Shown piece by piece: positions 22,966 through 31,943 of a stretch of DNA of 35,109 bases. The notes below the pieces were generated by a model. It was not told where the DNA came from. It saw only the letters and a list, made by a program, of their open reading frames with translations, and ran no database searches. Position numbers and translations under genes: made by a program. The number at the start of each line of letters is the position of its first letter. Within the stretch, counting starts at the first letter, position 1. Source of the DNA: Planctomycetota bacterium (GTDB lineage Bacteria > Planctomycetota > Planctomycetia > Gemmatales > Gemmataceae); NCBI GenBank assembly GCA_016873225.1, contig VGXS01000035.1, positions 1 through 35,109 of the forward strand, written 5' to 3'.

Positions 22966-24327
22966 ATGCAAATCTCGATTCCGGAAACAGCCTTGGTTGT
23001 GTTGATCGGTCCCGCAAAAACGGGCAAATCCAGATTTGCATCACGCCATTTCGATGCAAGGGAAATACTTTCCCTTGAACGCTGTCGAATGGACATCACC
23101 GATTCGGCAGACAATCCCGAATCTGTTCCCGATGCCTTGGAACTTGAAGGCATGTTGGCAAGCATGAGGTTAGCTTGGCGGCGACTTGTGGTAATTGATG
23201 CTTGTAATCTACGACTCAGGACAAGGCAGAACCTTTTAGCGCTAGCAAGAAGATATCACGCGCCAGCAGTAGCCATAGTCTTCGATATTCCTCCGCAGCA
23301 AAACCAAGACCTGACCTCACATGATCCAGACATAGCCCGGCTGGATGTTTCTGCACAAACACAGTTGCTCAGGGAATGCCAACCAAAGCTGGGCGTTGAA
23401 GGTTTTCACCGGGTCTACTTCATTTCGAGCCATGGCGAACTCGAGGAATCGGTTGTTCAGAAGGTCCGACTGCCCTGCAATCGGAGGGAAGTCTGCGGCC
23501 CCTTCGACATCATTGGCGACCTCCATGGTTGCCATGACGAATTGGAAAACCTTTTGTCCAGGCTGGGTTATGAACGAAGTGCGGAGACAGTTGCCACATT
23601 CAATGGCCTGACAATTCCTTGGCGACACCCTGAAGGACGGCAAGCCCTGTTTCTAGGCGATTATGTCGACCGTGGCCCCAAGATACTTCAGACACTAGCC
23701 TTGGTTCAGGCCATGGTCTCCAGCGGTTCCGCCCTGGCGGTTCAAGGAAACCATGAAATGCGCGTGGTGAAGCATTTCCGTGCCAGCAGGCAGGAACCAA
23801 GGCCAAATCTTGAGCAAACGCTTCATGAACTCAATGCCTTGGGAGAGGAGATTCAACGCCAGGCGATTCGCGGACTTGTCGATTTCTGCGACAATCTTCC
23901 GCATCATCTGGTTTTGGATGAAGGGAGACTTGTGGCTGCTCACGCTGGATTGCGTGAGGAATTCCATGGCAGGGACTCATCGTTTGTCCGAAACATGGCG
24001 CTTTTCGGGGAACCGGCACCCCGTGTTGACGAGGATCTGCCCCCAGACCGCCGCGATTGGGTTTCTGAATATCGTGGCGGGGCATTGGTTGCTTACGGCC
24101 ATACTCCCGTTGCCCGGTCAACGATTGTCAATCAAACCGTGAACCTTGATACCGGGTGTGTATTTGGAGGCCGCCTCACTTGTCTTCGTTACCCGGAAAT
24201 GGAATTTGTCGAGGTCGATGCGGCGCGTGCCTACTCACAATCAAGAAGAGCTTTGCCGCCAGGGTTCCCCGGCCCTGACCGTGAGAGTCATCAGGAATCC
24301 CCTCAGGCGGACCCGCATCTTTCATAA
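22966..24327 (+). CDS. Pnkp-like RNA-repair protein (kinase-like + metallophosphatase, no ligase)
   Basis: A 453-residue protein resembling the first two domains of bacterial polynucleotide kinase-phosphatase (Pnkp). The N-terminal part has a Walker A motif GPAKTGKS (15-22), then SLERCR (36-41) and [20 protein letters not shown] (75-94). The second domain has a complete metallophosphoesterase set: [11 protein letters not shown] (184-194), GDYVDRGP (231-238), GNHE (261-264), AHAGL (325-329) and YGHTP (377-381). Pnkp heals broken RNA ends in partnership with Hen1 and seals them with a third adenylyltransferase domain. That domain is absent here, and the protein ends in a Pro/Ser-rich tail. The arginine-rich lid expected at about 110-130 is poor in Arg, so kinase activity is uncertain. 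The ATG at 22966 has AAGGAGG 8 bases upstream, inside a hairpin. A TTG at 22930 is less likely. Confidence 0.8.
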   Translation: MQISIPETALVVLIGPAKTGKSRFASRHFDAREILSLERCRMDITDSADNPESVPDALELEGMLASMRLAWRRLVVIDACNLRLRTRQNLLALARRYHAPAVAIVFDIPPQQNQDLTSHDPDIARLDVSAQTQLLRECQPKLGVEGFHRVYFISSHGELEESVVQKVRLPCNRREVCGPFDIIGDLHGCHDELENLLSRLGYERSAETVATFNGLTIPWRHPEGRQALFLGDYVDRGPKILQTLALVQAMVSSGSALAVQGNHEMRVVKHFRASRQEPRPNLEQTLHELNALGEEIQRQAIRGLVDFCDNLPHHLVLDEGRLVAAHAGLREEFHGRDSSFVRNMALFGEPAPRVDEDLPPDRRDWVSEYRGGALVAYGHTPVARSTIVNQTVNLDTGCVFGGRLTCLRYPEMEFVEVDAARAYSQSRRALPPGFPGPDRESHQESPQADPHLS

Positions 24328-24328
24328 A

Positions 24329-24387
24329 TCAGCCGTTATCCGTCCCCATCTTTCACAACCCTACAATGGCATTGAATGAACGGCTGA
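24329..24387 (+). promoter_or_regulatory. 9-bp inverted repeat in the leader of the sigma factor gene
   Basis: TCAGCCGTT (24329-24337) and its exact complement AACGGCTGA (24379-24387) flank 41 bases just upstream of the sigma-factor start (24411). It could be a split operator for a dimeric regulator, or a long-loop RNA fold leaving the GGGGGAG site free. The arms follow the Pnkp stop by 2 bases. Confidence 0.35.
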
Positions 24388-24410
24388 AAACCCTTGGGGG
24401 AGAATCCACG

Positions 24411-25067
24411 ATGATGGACGAGGCCAACACCCAACGCCAAGCCATGTTAGTGGAAAAAGCCCGGATGGGAGATCCACAGGCAGGTGAAAGCCTTCTTCAA
24501 CTTCACAGGGAACGCCTCCGGAGAATGATTGATTCGCGGTTGGACCCTGCCATCTCGCGTCGGGAGGATGCCAGTGACATCGTTCAAAATGTGATTTTCG
24601 AGGCCCATAAGAGGTTGGCCCAATATCTGGCCAACCCTTCAATGCCCTTTCAACTTTGGCTGCGACACATCGCCCAGGATCACATCATTGACGCCCACCG
24701 CAGGCATAGGCAGGCCCAACGGAGAAGCCTTGATCGTGAGCAGTACTTGTCCAGCGGCCCAATGTCCGACCAATCATCCATGGACTTGGCAGCCCAACTT
24801 TTTGACCGCCAACCTACCCCGGCCAGCGAGGCCATGCGCCATGAATTGCGCAACAACCTCATTTCCGCCATCAATTCGTTGAATTCAGACGACCGCGAAG
24901 TGATCCTGATGCGTCATGTTGAACAGATGAGTAATCAGGAGGTCGCGTCGACCCAGGGTGTCACCGAGGCAGCGGCCTCGATGAGATACCTCAGGGCTAT
25001 TCGACGGCTTAAGGAGACGCTGGCGGCTGGAAACTCCGGGAGCCAATCGGATGACTTCACCGGATAG
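24411..25067 (+). CDS. ECF-type RNA polymerase sigma factor
   Basis: A 218-residue sigma factor starting at the ATG at 24411, with GGGGGAG 9 bases upstream; an upstream ATG at 24366 has no site. Region 2 spans about 20-100, with DASDIVQNVIFEAHKRL and FQLWLRHIAQDHIIDAHRRH for core and -10 contact. Region 4 spans about 145-203, with LNSDDREVILMRHVEQMS followed by a helix-turn-helix (NQEVASTQGVTEAAASMRYL) for -35 contact. There is no region 3, as expected for ECF factors. The next gene, a Ser/Thr kinase, overlaps its end by 17 bases. Planctomycetes have ECF groups characteristically linked to Ser/Thr kinases, where phosphorylation replaces a classical anti-sigma factor; applying that model here is inference. 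The inverted repeat in its leader may mark autoregulation. Confidence 0.9.
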   Translation: MMDEANTQRQAMLVEKARMGDPQAGESLLQLHRERLRRMIDSRLDPAISRREDASDIVQNVIFEAHKRLAQYLANPSMPFQLWLRHIAQDHIIDAHRRHRQAQRRSLDREQYLSSGPMSDQSSMDLAAQLFDRQPTPASEAMRHELRNNLISAINSLNSDDREVILMRHVEQMSNQEVASTQGVTEAAASMRYLRAIRRLKETLAAGNSGSQSDDFTG

Positions 25068-26751
25068 CGACCTGCTGCTTGCCAGGCTCATTGAACAATT
25101 CAAGGCGGCCAAGGCTTCAGGCTCCGATCCCGAAATTGAAAAGGCGACAACCGCTTATCCGGAACTGGCCGACGAGTTGAGGCAACTCTGGGCAACCGTT
25201 GAGTTTCTGCAGGAAATGGGCAGCGCGAAAGCCCTCCAGCCTCCCCCGGACGAACCACTGGAAGGAAAGGATTCGGCAGAGCCTCTCCCGAGGCCGTTTG
25301 GCCGCTACGAATTGCTTGAAGTCCTCGGTAGAGGGGGAATGGGTGTTGTCTACAAGGCGCGGCAAACAGCGTTGCACCGGATTGTCGCGCTGAAAATGAT
25401 TCGCAAGGGCGAATCGGCAACCGAAGCCGAACTGGCCAGGTTCCAGTCGGAAGCTCAATCGGCATCGCGAATCATTCATCCCAATGTGGTTCCAGTCCTT
25501 GATGCCGGAACCGTGGGTGACCAGCCTTTCTATGTCATGCCACTTCTTGAGGGTGAAACCCTGTCGCAACGCCTGGCGAAGGCCTCGCTCAGGCAAGATG
25601 AGGCGGCAAGGATCGTGAGCATGATCGGCAAGGCCGTCCAATGCGCGCACAAGTCTGGATTGCTGCACCGCGACCTGAAGCCGTCGAATGTCATCTTCGA
25701 CCGGGCCGGCGTTCCACATGTTTCAGACTTCGGTTTGGCGAAGGTGTTTGATCCCGGTTCGGGATCCGCTGAAAAACGCAATCATCCCGCCACCATCAGC
25801 GGAGCCATCCTCGGAACGCCAAGTTACATGGCGCCAGAACAGGTCAGCAGGGCCTACGGGGAAACCGGTCCAGCCAGCGATGTTTATTCCTTGGGAGCTA
25901 TTTTGTACGAAATGCTTGCGGGCAGGCCGCCATTTCGCGCCGCCACCCCCATGGAAACACTGCTTCTGGTCCTTGACCAGGAACCGGTAAGGCCGGCCAT
26001 CCTGGCCCCCAACATCAATGCCGACCTGGAGTTGATATGCCTCAAATGCCTCCAAAAAAGACCAGAAATGAGATACGCATCGGCCGATGACTTGTGCCGC
26101 GACCTTGATTCCTGGCGCGAACACGGTCCCATATCGGTCCGCAGGACAGGTTGGAAGGGACTGGCGCCCATCATCCTTGCCAGGTTGTTCCGTGAAACGC
26201 AACATGCCGCCATACTTGAAAACTGGGGCCTCTTGTGGCTATGGCATGGGGCCATGATCCTGGCCTTGTCACTGCTGACCTGGGCGGCTGCCATTGCCAA
26301 TCTGGATCAACCAACCGGGTTGATGGCCCTATGGGGGGGCGGACTTGCCGTTTGGGGTGCGATATCCTGGCAACTGAGAATTCAGGGAGGGCCGGTCTTT
26401 TTCATCGAGCGCCAAGTGGCCCACCTTTGGGCTGGCGCGGTCATGGCGGTGATTGGGGTGTTCCTGACGGAACTGATCCTGGGCATGGATGCCCTGGCCC
26501 TTTCCCCCATTCTTGCCGTGATTGCCGGAATGATGTTCATCGCCAAGGCTGGAATGCTTTCGGGTGAGTTCTACCTCTACGGAGCACTCAACTTCGTGGC
26601 ATTGGTTCCCATGGCCATTTCCGCAACCTTCATGCCTGATTGGCACTTCAACCAGTTGATACTTGCCGCCGTCGCGCCTCTGGGCTTTATCATTCCCGGA
26701 TTTCGCTACCACAAGCTGTCGAGACAAAACAGGCCTAGGGCTCAAGACTGA
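25051..26751 (+). CDS. Membrane-anchored Ser/Thr protein kinase
   Basis: A 566-residue protein. The N-terminal 80 residues contain a helical YPELADELRQLW motif common before planctomycete kinases. The kinase domain spans about 85-355 and is complete: glycine loop LGRGGMGVVY (92-101), K115 in VALKMI, catalytic HRDLKPSN (206-213), DFGLA (226-230) and APEQ (261-264). From about 395 to 552 there are roughly five to six hydrophobic segments, so the C-terminal half is in the membrane and may sense a signal. The ATG at 25051 has GGGAG 8 bases upstream and overlaps the sigma-factor gene by 17 bases, so the two are probably translationally coupled. The likely partner is the sigma factor. The gene converges on, and overlaps by 17 bases, the phosphatase gene on the other strand. 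Confidence 0.9.
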   Translation: MTSPDSDLLLARLIEQFKAAKASGSDPEIEKATTAYPELADELRQLWATVEFLQEMGSAKALQPPPDEPLEGKDSAEPLPRPFGRYELLEVLGRGGMGVVYKARQTALHRIVALKMIRKGESATEAELARFQSEAQSASRIIHPNVVPVLDAGTVGDQPFYVMPLLEGETLSQRLAKASLRQDEAARIVSMIGKAVQCAHKSGLLHRDLKPSNVIFDRAGVPHVSDFGLAKVFDPGSGSAEKRNHPATISGAILGTPSYMAPEQVSRAYGETGPASDVYSLGAILYEMLAGRPPFRAATPMETLLLVLDQEPVRPAILAPNINADLELICLKCLQKRPEMRYASADDLCRDLDSWREHGPISVRRTGWKGLAPIILARLFRETQHAAILENWGLLWLWHGAMILALSLLTWAAAIANLDQPTGLMALWGGGLAVWGAISWQLRIQGGPVFFIERQVAHLWAGAVMAVIGVFLTELILGMDALALSPILAVIAGMMFIAKAGMLSGEFYLYGALNFVALVPMAISATFMPDWHFNQLILAAVAPLGFIIPGFRYHKLSRQNRPRAQD

Positions 26752-28150
26752 TATCTCCAGCCGAGTCGAGGATGATTTGCGGCGAGTCCCTGAACAGGGT
26801 CAACATGCCTGAGACCCGGACCACCTTGCCTTCGAAGTCGGCCTGGACATCCTTGAGCCCCTTGGCTTTGAGACCATCGGAAAGCTTGGCCATCTCCACA
26901 ACAACAGTCAGGTTCTCAGGAGACCGGAAATCCTTTTGGGAATTGAGGAAAAATCTTGATCCATCCTTGGCCTTGCCTGTTGACTCGACCCTGAAACGCA
27001 CAATGACTTTCTTGCCAACCATTTCGCGCGCCACGGCAGGGGTGATTTCACCCTCCGCAAGCTTGACATTGTTGGCCTCTGCCATTTTGGATTTGGGGCG
27101 AAGTGCCGATAGCGGAACCCGGTGCGAGACCACCAGGTCGCCTGTTTCGTCGCGCAATTCCAGGCTCACCAACGGATCGTTGGTCGACCACGAGACACGC
27201 ACGGCCCCGAAATGATTCCCCCATGGCATACCCGCGATGCGATGCCTGTTTGGTTCCGCCTGCCTGTAGGCCTGCGATGCCTGATTGATGCCGCTTGCGG
27301 TGATATCGATAAGCGGAAACCCAAGGCCGGCATCCATGGAAGATATGTCGCCAAGGTGCCTGTCTCCGCTCATGACAATCACACCGGACGCTCCCGAAGC
27401 ACGGATCGTCTTGAAAAGCCTTTCCCGTTCCAGAGGCATGTTTGCCCATTTTTCAAAGCGGTGATCCTCGGAGACAACCTGAATACTGGAACCAATGAGC
27501 CTGATTTCCGCAGGTTGCTTCAACTCCCCTTCAAGCCATTTCCATTGTGATTCAGCAAGCATGACCGCCGCGCTGGTGGAATCGGGAAGGTAACCCGCGG
27601 ATGGTCCGCCCGGCGCCTTTTTGAGGGCCGACCTTTCATAACGCGTGTCAAGAAGGATCACCTGGATTCGCCTCCCGTCTGGACCGAAGATCCTTGAAGT
27701 GAAAATGCCGCCGGATTGGGTTCGCCTCAATGAAGATTGCGGCTCACCAAAAAAATCGAGGAGGATCTTTCGCGATGCCTCTCGTTGGGGATACGAGGCG
27801 CCTCCATCATTGACACCATAATCGTGATCATCCCAAACAGCCATCATCGGGCAGGCTTCCCTGAGCGCCTTGAAGCCTGAAACTTTTGACAACAGGGAGT
27901 ATTTGGCCTTGAGGACCTCCATGTCGACGGTATCGCCGTAAATATTGTCGCCAAGCAAAACGGACAACTGCGGCTTCATCGCCGCCATGGCCCCCCAGGC
28001 AAGAGCAGGCTTGTCCTGCCTGGCGCAAGAGGCAAAAACAATGACGGTATTCTCGGGGGCCGTTGCTTGCCAGTTGAACACTCCAAGCAGGGCAAACACA
28101 ATCGGGAATGGTTGGAAAGCGACCATGGTGATTTCTCGCGAGCGCCTCAT
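26735..28150 (-). CDS. Secreted PhoD-like phosphatase with C-terminal OB-fold-like domain
   Basis: A 471-residue protein. The ATG at 28150 is kept because MRRSREIT gives the positive n-region of a signal peptide (hydrophobic to about 29); an ATG at 28126 is the alternative. The PhoD-type metallophosphoesterase covers about 35-345, with FASCARQDKP (39-48), LLGDNIYGDT (65-74), WDDHDYG (106-112), DTRYERS (168-174) and VMSGDRHLGD (259-268). These are the usual Fe/Ca or two-metal ligands for phosphomono- or diesters. After a short linker, residues about 361-471 (VGKKVIVRFRVES, FFLNSQKDF, FEGKVVRVSGMLTLF, QIILDSAGDI) read as an OB-fold-like domain seen in other secreted proteins. No phosphate-starvation box is recognisable upstream. 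The catalytic call is good; the C-terminal domain is a tentative reading. Confidence 0.8.
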   Translation of the reverse strand: MRRSREITMVAFQPFPIVFALLGVFNWQATAPENTVIVFASCARQDKPALAWGAMAAMKPQLSVLLGDNIYGDTVDMEVLKAKYSLLSKVSGFKALREACPMMAVWDDHDYGVNDGGASYPQREASRKILLDFFGEPQSSLRRTQSGGIFTSRIFGPDGRRIQVILLDTRYERSALKKAPGGPSAGYLPDSTSAAVMLAESQWKWLEGELKQPAEIRLIGSSIQVVSEDHRFEKWANMPLERERLFKTIRASGASGVIVMSGDRHLGDISSMDAGLGFPLIDITASGINQASQAYRQAEPNRHRIAGMPWGNHFGAVRVSWSTNDPLVSLELRDETGDLVVSHRVPLSALRPKSKMAEANNVKLAEGEITPAVAREMVGKKVIVRFRVESTGKAKDGSRFFLNSQKDFRSPENLTVVVEMAKLSDGLKAKGLKDVQADFEGKVVRVSGMLTLFRDSPQIILDSAGDISLEP

Positions 28151-28315
28151 TAGCCCTTCTGGATTTCAGTCTAATTCAGCAATGGCCGCCATCCAATGAT
28201 TGATGAACAAACAAGCACGCTTCAACATGTCACCCCCATTGCACTTGGGTTGGAAATGGCAGAAAATTCCACAGTCAATAATTCCACTGGGCCACTGGCC
28301 GGGAGACTTCAATAA

Positions 28316-28651
28316 ATGAAAGGGCCACCCTGGTTTTTCCCTGCCATTGGCTCGCTTTGTTTGCTAATCATTCCGCCATTGATGGCGAAACAGCAAAACA
28401 AGACTGATTCGGATACCAAGAAACTCCCTTTGGACACGAATGTCGCGGCGCAGGGGACCGTTGAAATTTCCGAAGGGAAGGATGGCAAGTTTCGGTTTTT
28501 TGTTCGTGACTCACAAGGCAAACTGGTTGGCGGTTCGGGCCTGACGGGCTTCGAAAGCAAGGAAGCCGCAACCAAGGCCGTCCAGTCACTCAAGGAAATC
28601 CTGAACCATGCCAAACTTGTCTATCCAGAAAAGAAAAAAGGAAACAAATAA
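28316..28651 (+). CDS. Secreted DUF1508/YegP-like protein
   Basis: A 111-residue protein with a signal peptide of about 24 residues (FFPAIGSLCLLIIPPLMA). Residues about 47-100 match the YegP/DUF1508 pattern: a strand GTVEISEGKDGKFRFFVRD, then QGKLVGGSGLTGFESKEAA, then a helix AVQSLKEILNHAK. The family is a small beta-alpha fold of unknown function, usually cytoplasmic; an exported version is somewhat unusual. A Lys-rich tail (KKKGNK) ends it. GGGAGAC lies about 10 bases before the ATG. The next gene follows after 98 bases on the same strand. Between 28152 and 28315 lies the divergent promoter region with the phosphatase gene; nothing specific is seen there. Confidence 0.7.
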   Translation: MKGPPWFFPAIGSLCLLIIPPLMAKQQNKTDSDTKKLPLDTNVAAQGTVEISEGKDGKFRFFVRDSQGKLVGGSGLTGFESKEAATKAVQSLKEILNHAKLVYPEKKKGNK

Positions 28652-28749
28652 CGAGTGCGATCGGTTGATCCATTCCGGACTGCGCGGAAACGCATCCCTG
28701 CCGCAATGGCGTTTTGCCTGATGACAAAACGAACTTCAAGGAACTAACC

Positions 28750-30450
28750 ATGTTTTTGTTTCTGGCAATTCTTGCGATTCCTTCACTCTCGCAAGATCCC
28801 GACCTGATCATTCATGGCGGAAAGATCATAACGGCGGATCAAAAATTCAGCATTAAGCAAGCCATGGCGATTCGCGATGGTGTCATTATCGCGACCGGGA
28901 CTTCCGAAGAAGTTCTCAAACTCAAGGTCCAGAGCACGCGATCGGTGGACCTCCAAGGTGGCACGGTCATTCCTGGACTGATCGACTCCCATGTTCATCC
29001 TTTGGGAGCGGCCATGCATGAGTTCGATCATCCGATTCCTTCCATGAATTCAGTGAATGATGTCCTTGGATATGTCAGGATGCGCGCCAAGGCGCTTCCC
29101 AAGGGCGAATGGATCTCCATTCGCCAGGTGTTCATCACGAGGTTGGCGGAGCAGCGATATCCGACAAGAAAGGAATTGGACGATGCCGCACCTTTCCATC
29201 CCGTGGTTTTTTCCACCGGACCGGATGCCTCAGTCAATTCCATCGCTCTCTCCGCAAGCGGAATCGGGAAAAATTTCAAGGTCACCGATGGTGGCCCCGG
29301 GCAGGTGGAGCTGGACAAGGATGGTGAGCCGACCGGCATCATTCGCAGTTGTACAAGATTGATCAAGTCAAGTTCGACCGCGCGCAGCCCGGGCAATGAA
29401 GATCGGAAGACAAGGCTCTCGTCCTTGTTTCATGATTACAACTCCGTGGGCATCACCGGCGTCATCGACAGGAATGCCGACGGCACATCAATATCCACCT
29501 ATGAATCGTTGCTTCATGACAACTCTTTGACAGTAAGGGTGGCCATATCACACGGGCTGGGCACCGCCGGAAGCATGGAAGGAATCCTTGGAAACCTCAA
29601 AAAAATCGCCCAACATCGACTCCGTGGCGAAAGCACCATGCTGAAAATAATTGGAATCAAGACTTTCCTTGACGGCGGAATGCTTACTGGCAGCGCATTT
29701 ATGAGGCAACCGTGGGGCAAGAGCGAGATCTATTCAATCACCGACCCGGAATACAAGGGGCTTCTTTTCATTCCAAGGGAGAGGCTGCTACCCTTGGTTG
29801 AGGAGACCGTCAAGGCAAGGCTCCAGTTCACCGCGCATTCGGTGGGTGACGGGGCTGTCCATGAACTTCTCAACGCATACATGGAAGTAGACAAATCCCA
29901 ACCCGTTTCCAAGACCCGTCCCTGCCTGACCCACTCCAATTTCATGAGCGCAGAAGCGATTGAACTCTGCAAAAAGCTCGGGGTCGTGGCTGATATCCAA
30001 CCGGTGTGGCTTTATTTGGATTCCCACAGCTTGAGAAAACAATTCAAGGATGAAAGGCTCAGGTATTTCCAGCCGTTGCAAAGCCTGTTCAAGGCGGGAG
30101 TGACCGTCGGAGGCGGATCGGACCACATGCAAAAAATCGGTTCCATGGCATCCGTCAATCCTTACAACCCATTCTTGGGTATGCAAACGGCCATCACCAG
30201 GATTGGGAGAAACAGGATTGATCCGCTGATTCCTGAGGAGGCGCTCACCAGGGAGCAAGCCATTTCCTTCTACACAATCAATAATGCCAAATTGATGTTC
30301 ATGGAAAATCTCGTCGGATCCCTTGAGACTGGAAAAAAGGCCGACTTCGTGCTTCTTGACCGCGACATCCTCACCTGCCCGGTGAATGAAATCAGGAATA
30401 CCAAATGCCTTGCGACCTACCTCGAGGGTCGTCAGGTTCATCCCAAGTGA
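28750..30450 (+). CDS. Exported amidohydrolase family 3 (YtcJ-like) protein
   Basis: A 566-residue protein. The ATG at 28750 has AAGGA 8 bases upstream and gives a signal peptide (FLFLAILAIPSLSQ); the frame is open from 28714. The amidohydrolase features are the N-terminal beta-rich part (LIIHGGKIITAD), PGLIDSHVHP with metal ligands H81 and H83, IKTFLDGGM where a carboxylated Lys can sit, HSVGDGAV, LTHSNF, GGGSDHM and the closing GKKADFVLLDRD. It should hydrolyse an amide or N-formyl/N-acyl bond; YtcJ-like proteins have no agreed substrate. Export to the periplasm would fit scavenging of acylated compounds. It follows the DUF1508-like gene. The family is sure; the substrate is unknown. Confidence 0.85.
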   Translation: MFLFLAILAIPSLSQDPDLIIHGGKIITADQKFSIKQAMAIRDGVIIATGTSEEVLKLKVQSTRSVDLQGGTVIPGLIDSHVHPLGAAMHEFDHPIPSMNSVNDVLGYVRMRAKALPKGEWISIRQVFITRLAEQRYPTRKELDDAAPFHPVVFSTGPDASVNSIALSASGIGKNFKVTDGGPGQVELDKDGEPTGIIRSCTRLIKSSSTARSPGNEDRKTRLSSLFHDYNSVGITGVIDRNADGTSISTYESLLHDNSLTVRVAISHGLGTAGSMEGILGNLKKIAQHRLRGESTMLKIIGIKTFLDGGMLTGSAFMRQPWGKSEIYSITDPEYKGLLFIPRERLLPLVEETVKARLQFTAHSVGDGAVHELLNAYMEVDKSQPVSKTRPCLTHSNFMSAEAIELCKKLGVVADIQPVWLYLDSHSLRKQFKDERLRYFQPLQSLFKAGVTVGGGSDHMQKIGSMASVNPYNPFLGMQTAITRIGRNRIDPLIPEEALTREQAISFYTINNAKLMFMENLVGSLETGKKADFVLLDRDILTCPVNEIRNTKCLATYLEGRQVHPK

Positions 30451-30469
30451 GGGCTGGATGATTGGCGAA

Positions 30470-31894
30470 TCAATCCATTTTTCGTCTAATCACCGGCATG
30501 ACCTCAGTGAGATTACCCGCTATCTGGTTTGATCCATCATCGGCAATTGAAATTATTGAATCCCGGCGATCCATGACATGTGCCGCGGACGACCTGACAA
30601 GGCAACCTGAAACTTGTGTTTTCGTTGTTCCACGCAACAGTATGCCCACTGGGGAGCAATCCAACACCGAGCACCCCGTCAGATTGATTCCTTCGCAAGA
30701 ATCCAAAAGAATACCAGCATCTTTGCCAACGACTCCTTGGAGGTGGAGAGAGGAAATAGTGCAGTCCTTGCATTTGCTGAAGATGACAGAATTAAGGGTA
30801 TCCTTGCTCGTTCCATAATCGTAGGCCGGATTTCTCTCCATCAGATTCGAACCAACAACCAGGTGGCTGCAACTCTCAGCGACAAGATTATTTTTATATC
30901 CCATCCAAAATGTATTTCCTGTCATGACAACGCCACGGCAATGCCGCAAATGAACATTATCCTCAACATCCGAAAGAACATTCCCTTGTATCGTGACATG
31001 CCCCCAATTTCCCGAGGATCCATTGCGGATTCCCTGGCCAGCGCCAAGGATTCTGATATTGGCGGAGCCCTTGGTGTTGGAGTGCTGGATGGTGCAACCC
31101 GTTATCGCCACCTCGGCGGTGGAACCTCCTTCGCAATCAATCAGGATGTTGGCGGTGGAATTCTGGTCCTTGCCCATGTTCCCTTCTATATCGCATGTTC
31201 CGATCTGGATATTTCGCACCTCACCACCCCGGCAAACAATACCTCCCCCCGCACAGTAACTAATGTGGCAACCCACGATGTTCGATTGGTGAAGATTGAC
31301 ATGATCGTAATAAATTCCGATCCCGGAATTGGAATACACATGACAATCCGAAATGGTGATGTTCCGGTTTCGCTCCTTTAGGTGAACGCCATTACGGCAA
31401 TTCCTGATTCCAACCCTGTGAATCGTGAGCATTAGGGTTCCCACGGCGAGAATCCCATCGGCTTCAGGATGATCACCCGCAATATCCAAGCCGGAAATCA
31501 TCGGCATCCTTTCGCGTGCCCAAACTTCCGCTCGCACTGTTGTTGGCAGCGCCGTACCGCCATGCGTCCCCTTGAAGATGAGGCAAGGCCCGGCGCCTGA
31601 CATTTTCAGCGTTGCGGTCCCGTCCGAGGACAGGGCCAATGGCCCAACCTTGTCAAGGTTGACAACCAGTGATTTTGTAATCCGGTAAGTTCCAGCGGGG
31701 AAAAAGACGCTCCCGGTTGCCGAATCAATCGCCTTTTGTATCAATTGCGTGTCATCGGAAACGCCATCTCCGAGTGCGCCAAAAGCCCTTACGCCACGCA
31801 ATGGCTCAGCATCGGTTTTTTGGACGATCGAAGCCCCGCCAAAGGCGAAGGCCATTCCAAACGCGATCGCTAACAACACATGCTGCCTAAGCAT
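30470..31894 (-). CDS. Secreted right-handed beta-helix (pectate-lyase-like) protein
   Basis: A 474-residue protein. The ATG at 31894 has GGAGGGAG 7 bases upstream and gives a signal peptide (MLRQHVLLAIAFGMAFAF). The N-terminal FGALGDGVSDDTQLIQKAID is the classic opening of pectate-lyase-superfamily-3 / tailspike-like beta-helices. It is followed by repeated turns: NITISDCHVYSNSGIGIYYD, NIVGCHISYCAGGGIVCRGG, VAITGCTIQHSNTKG, VTIQGNVLSDVEDN, VVMTGNTFWMG. These are the parallel-beta-helix repeats of polysaccharide-binding or cleaving proteins. It is unusually rich in Cys for an exported protein. It lies 49 bases after the haem-protein gene and so may be in its operon. The fold is secure; polysaccharide as the target is family knowledge only. 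Confidence 0.85.
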   Translation of the reverse strand: MLRQHVLLAIAFGMAFAFGGASIVQKTDAEPLRGVRAFGALGDGVSDDTQLIQKAIDSATGSVFFPAGTYRITKSLVVNLDKVGPLALSSDGTATLKMSGAGPCLIFKGTHGGTALPTTVRAEVWARERMPMISGLDIAGDHPEADGILAVGTLMLTIHRVGIRNCRNGVHLKERNRNITISDCHVYSNSGIGIYYDHVNLHQSNIVGCHISYCAGGGIVCRGGEVRNIQIGTCDIEGNMGKDQNSTANILIDCEGGSTAEVAITGCTIQHSNTKGSANIRILGAGQGIRNGSSGNWGHVTIQGNVLSDVEDNVHLRHCRGVVMTGNTFWMGYKNNLVAESCSHLVVGSNLMERNPAYDYGTSKDTLNSVIFSKCKDCTISSLHLQGVVGKDAGILLDSCEGINLTGCSVLDCSPVGILLRGTTKTQVSGCLVRSSAAHVMDRRDSIISIADDGSNQIAGNLTEVMPVIRRKMD

Positions 31895-31943
31895 CCAGAA
31901 TCTCCCTCCAATCGAATAAAATCCAACAAAAACTCTCAATTTA

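Noticed and set aside
22789..22971. A 60-codon minus-strand frame in the gap before the Pnkp-like gene
   Set aside because: No ribosome-binding site, no domain, and it overlaps the start of a well-supported gene.
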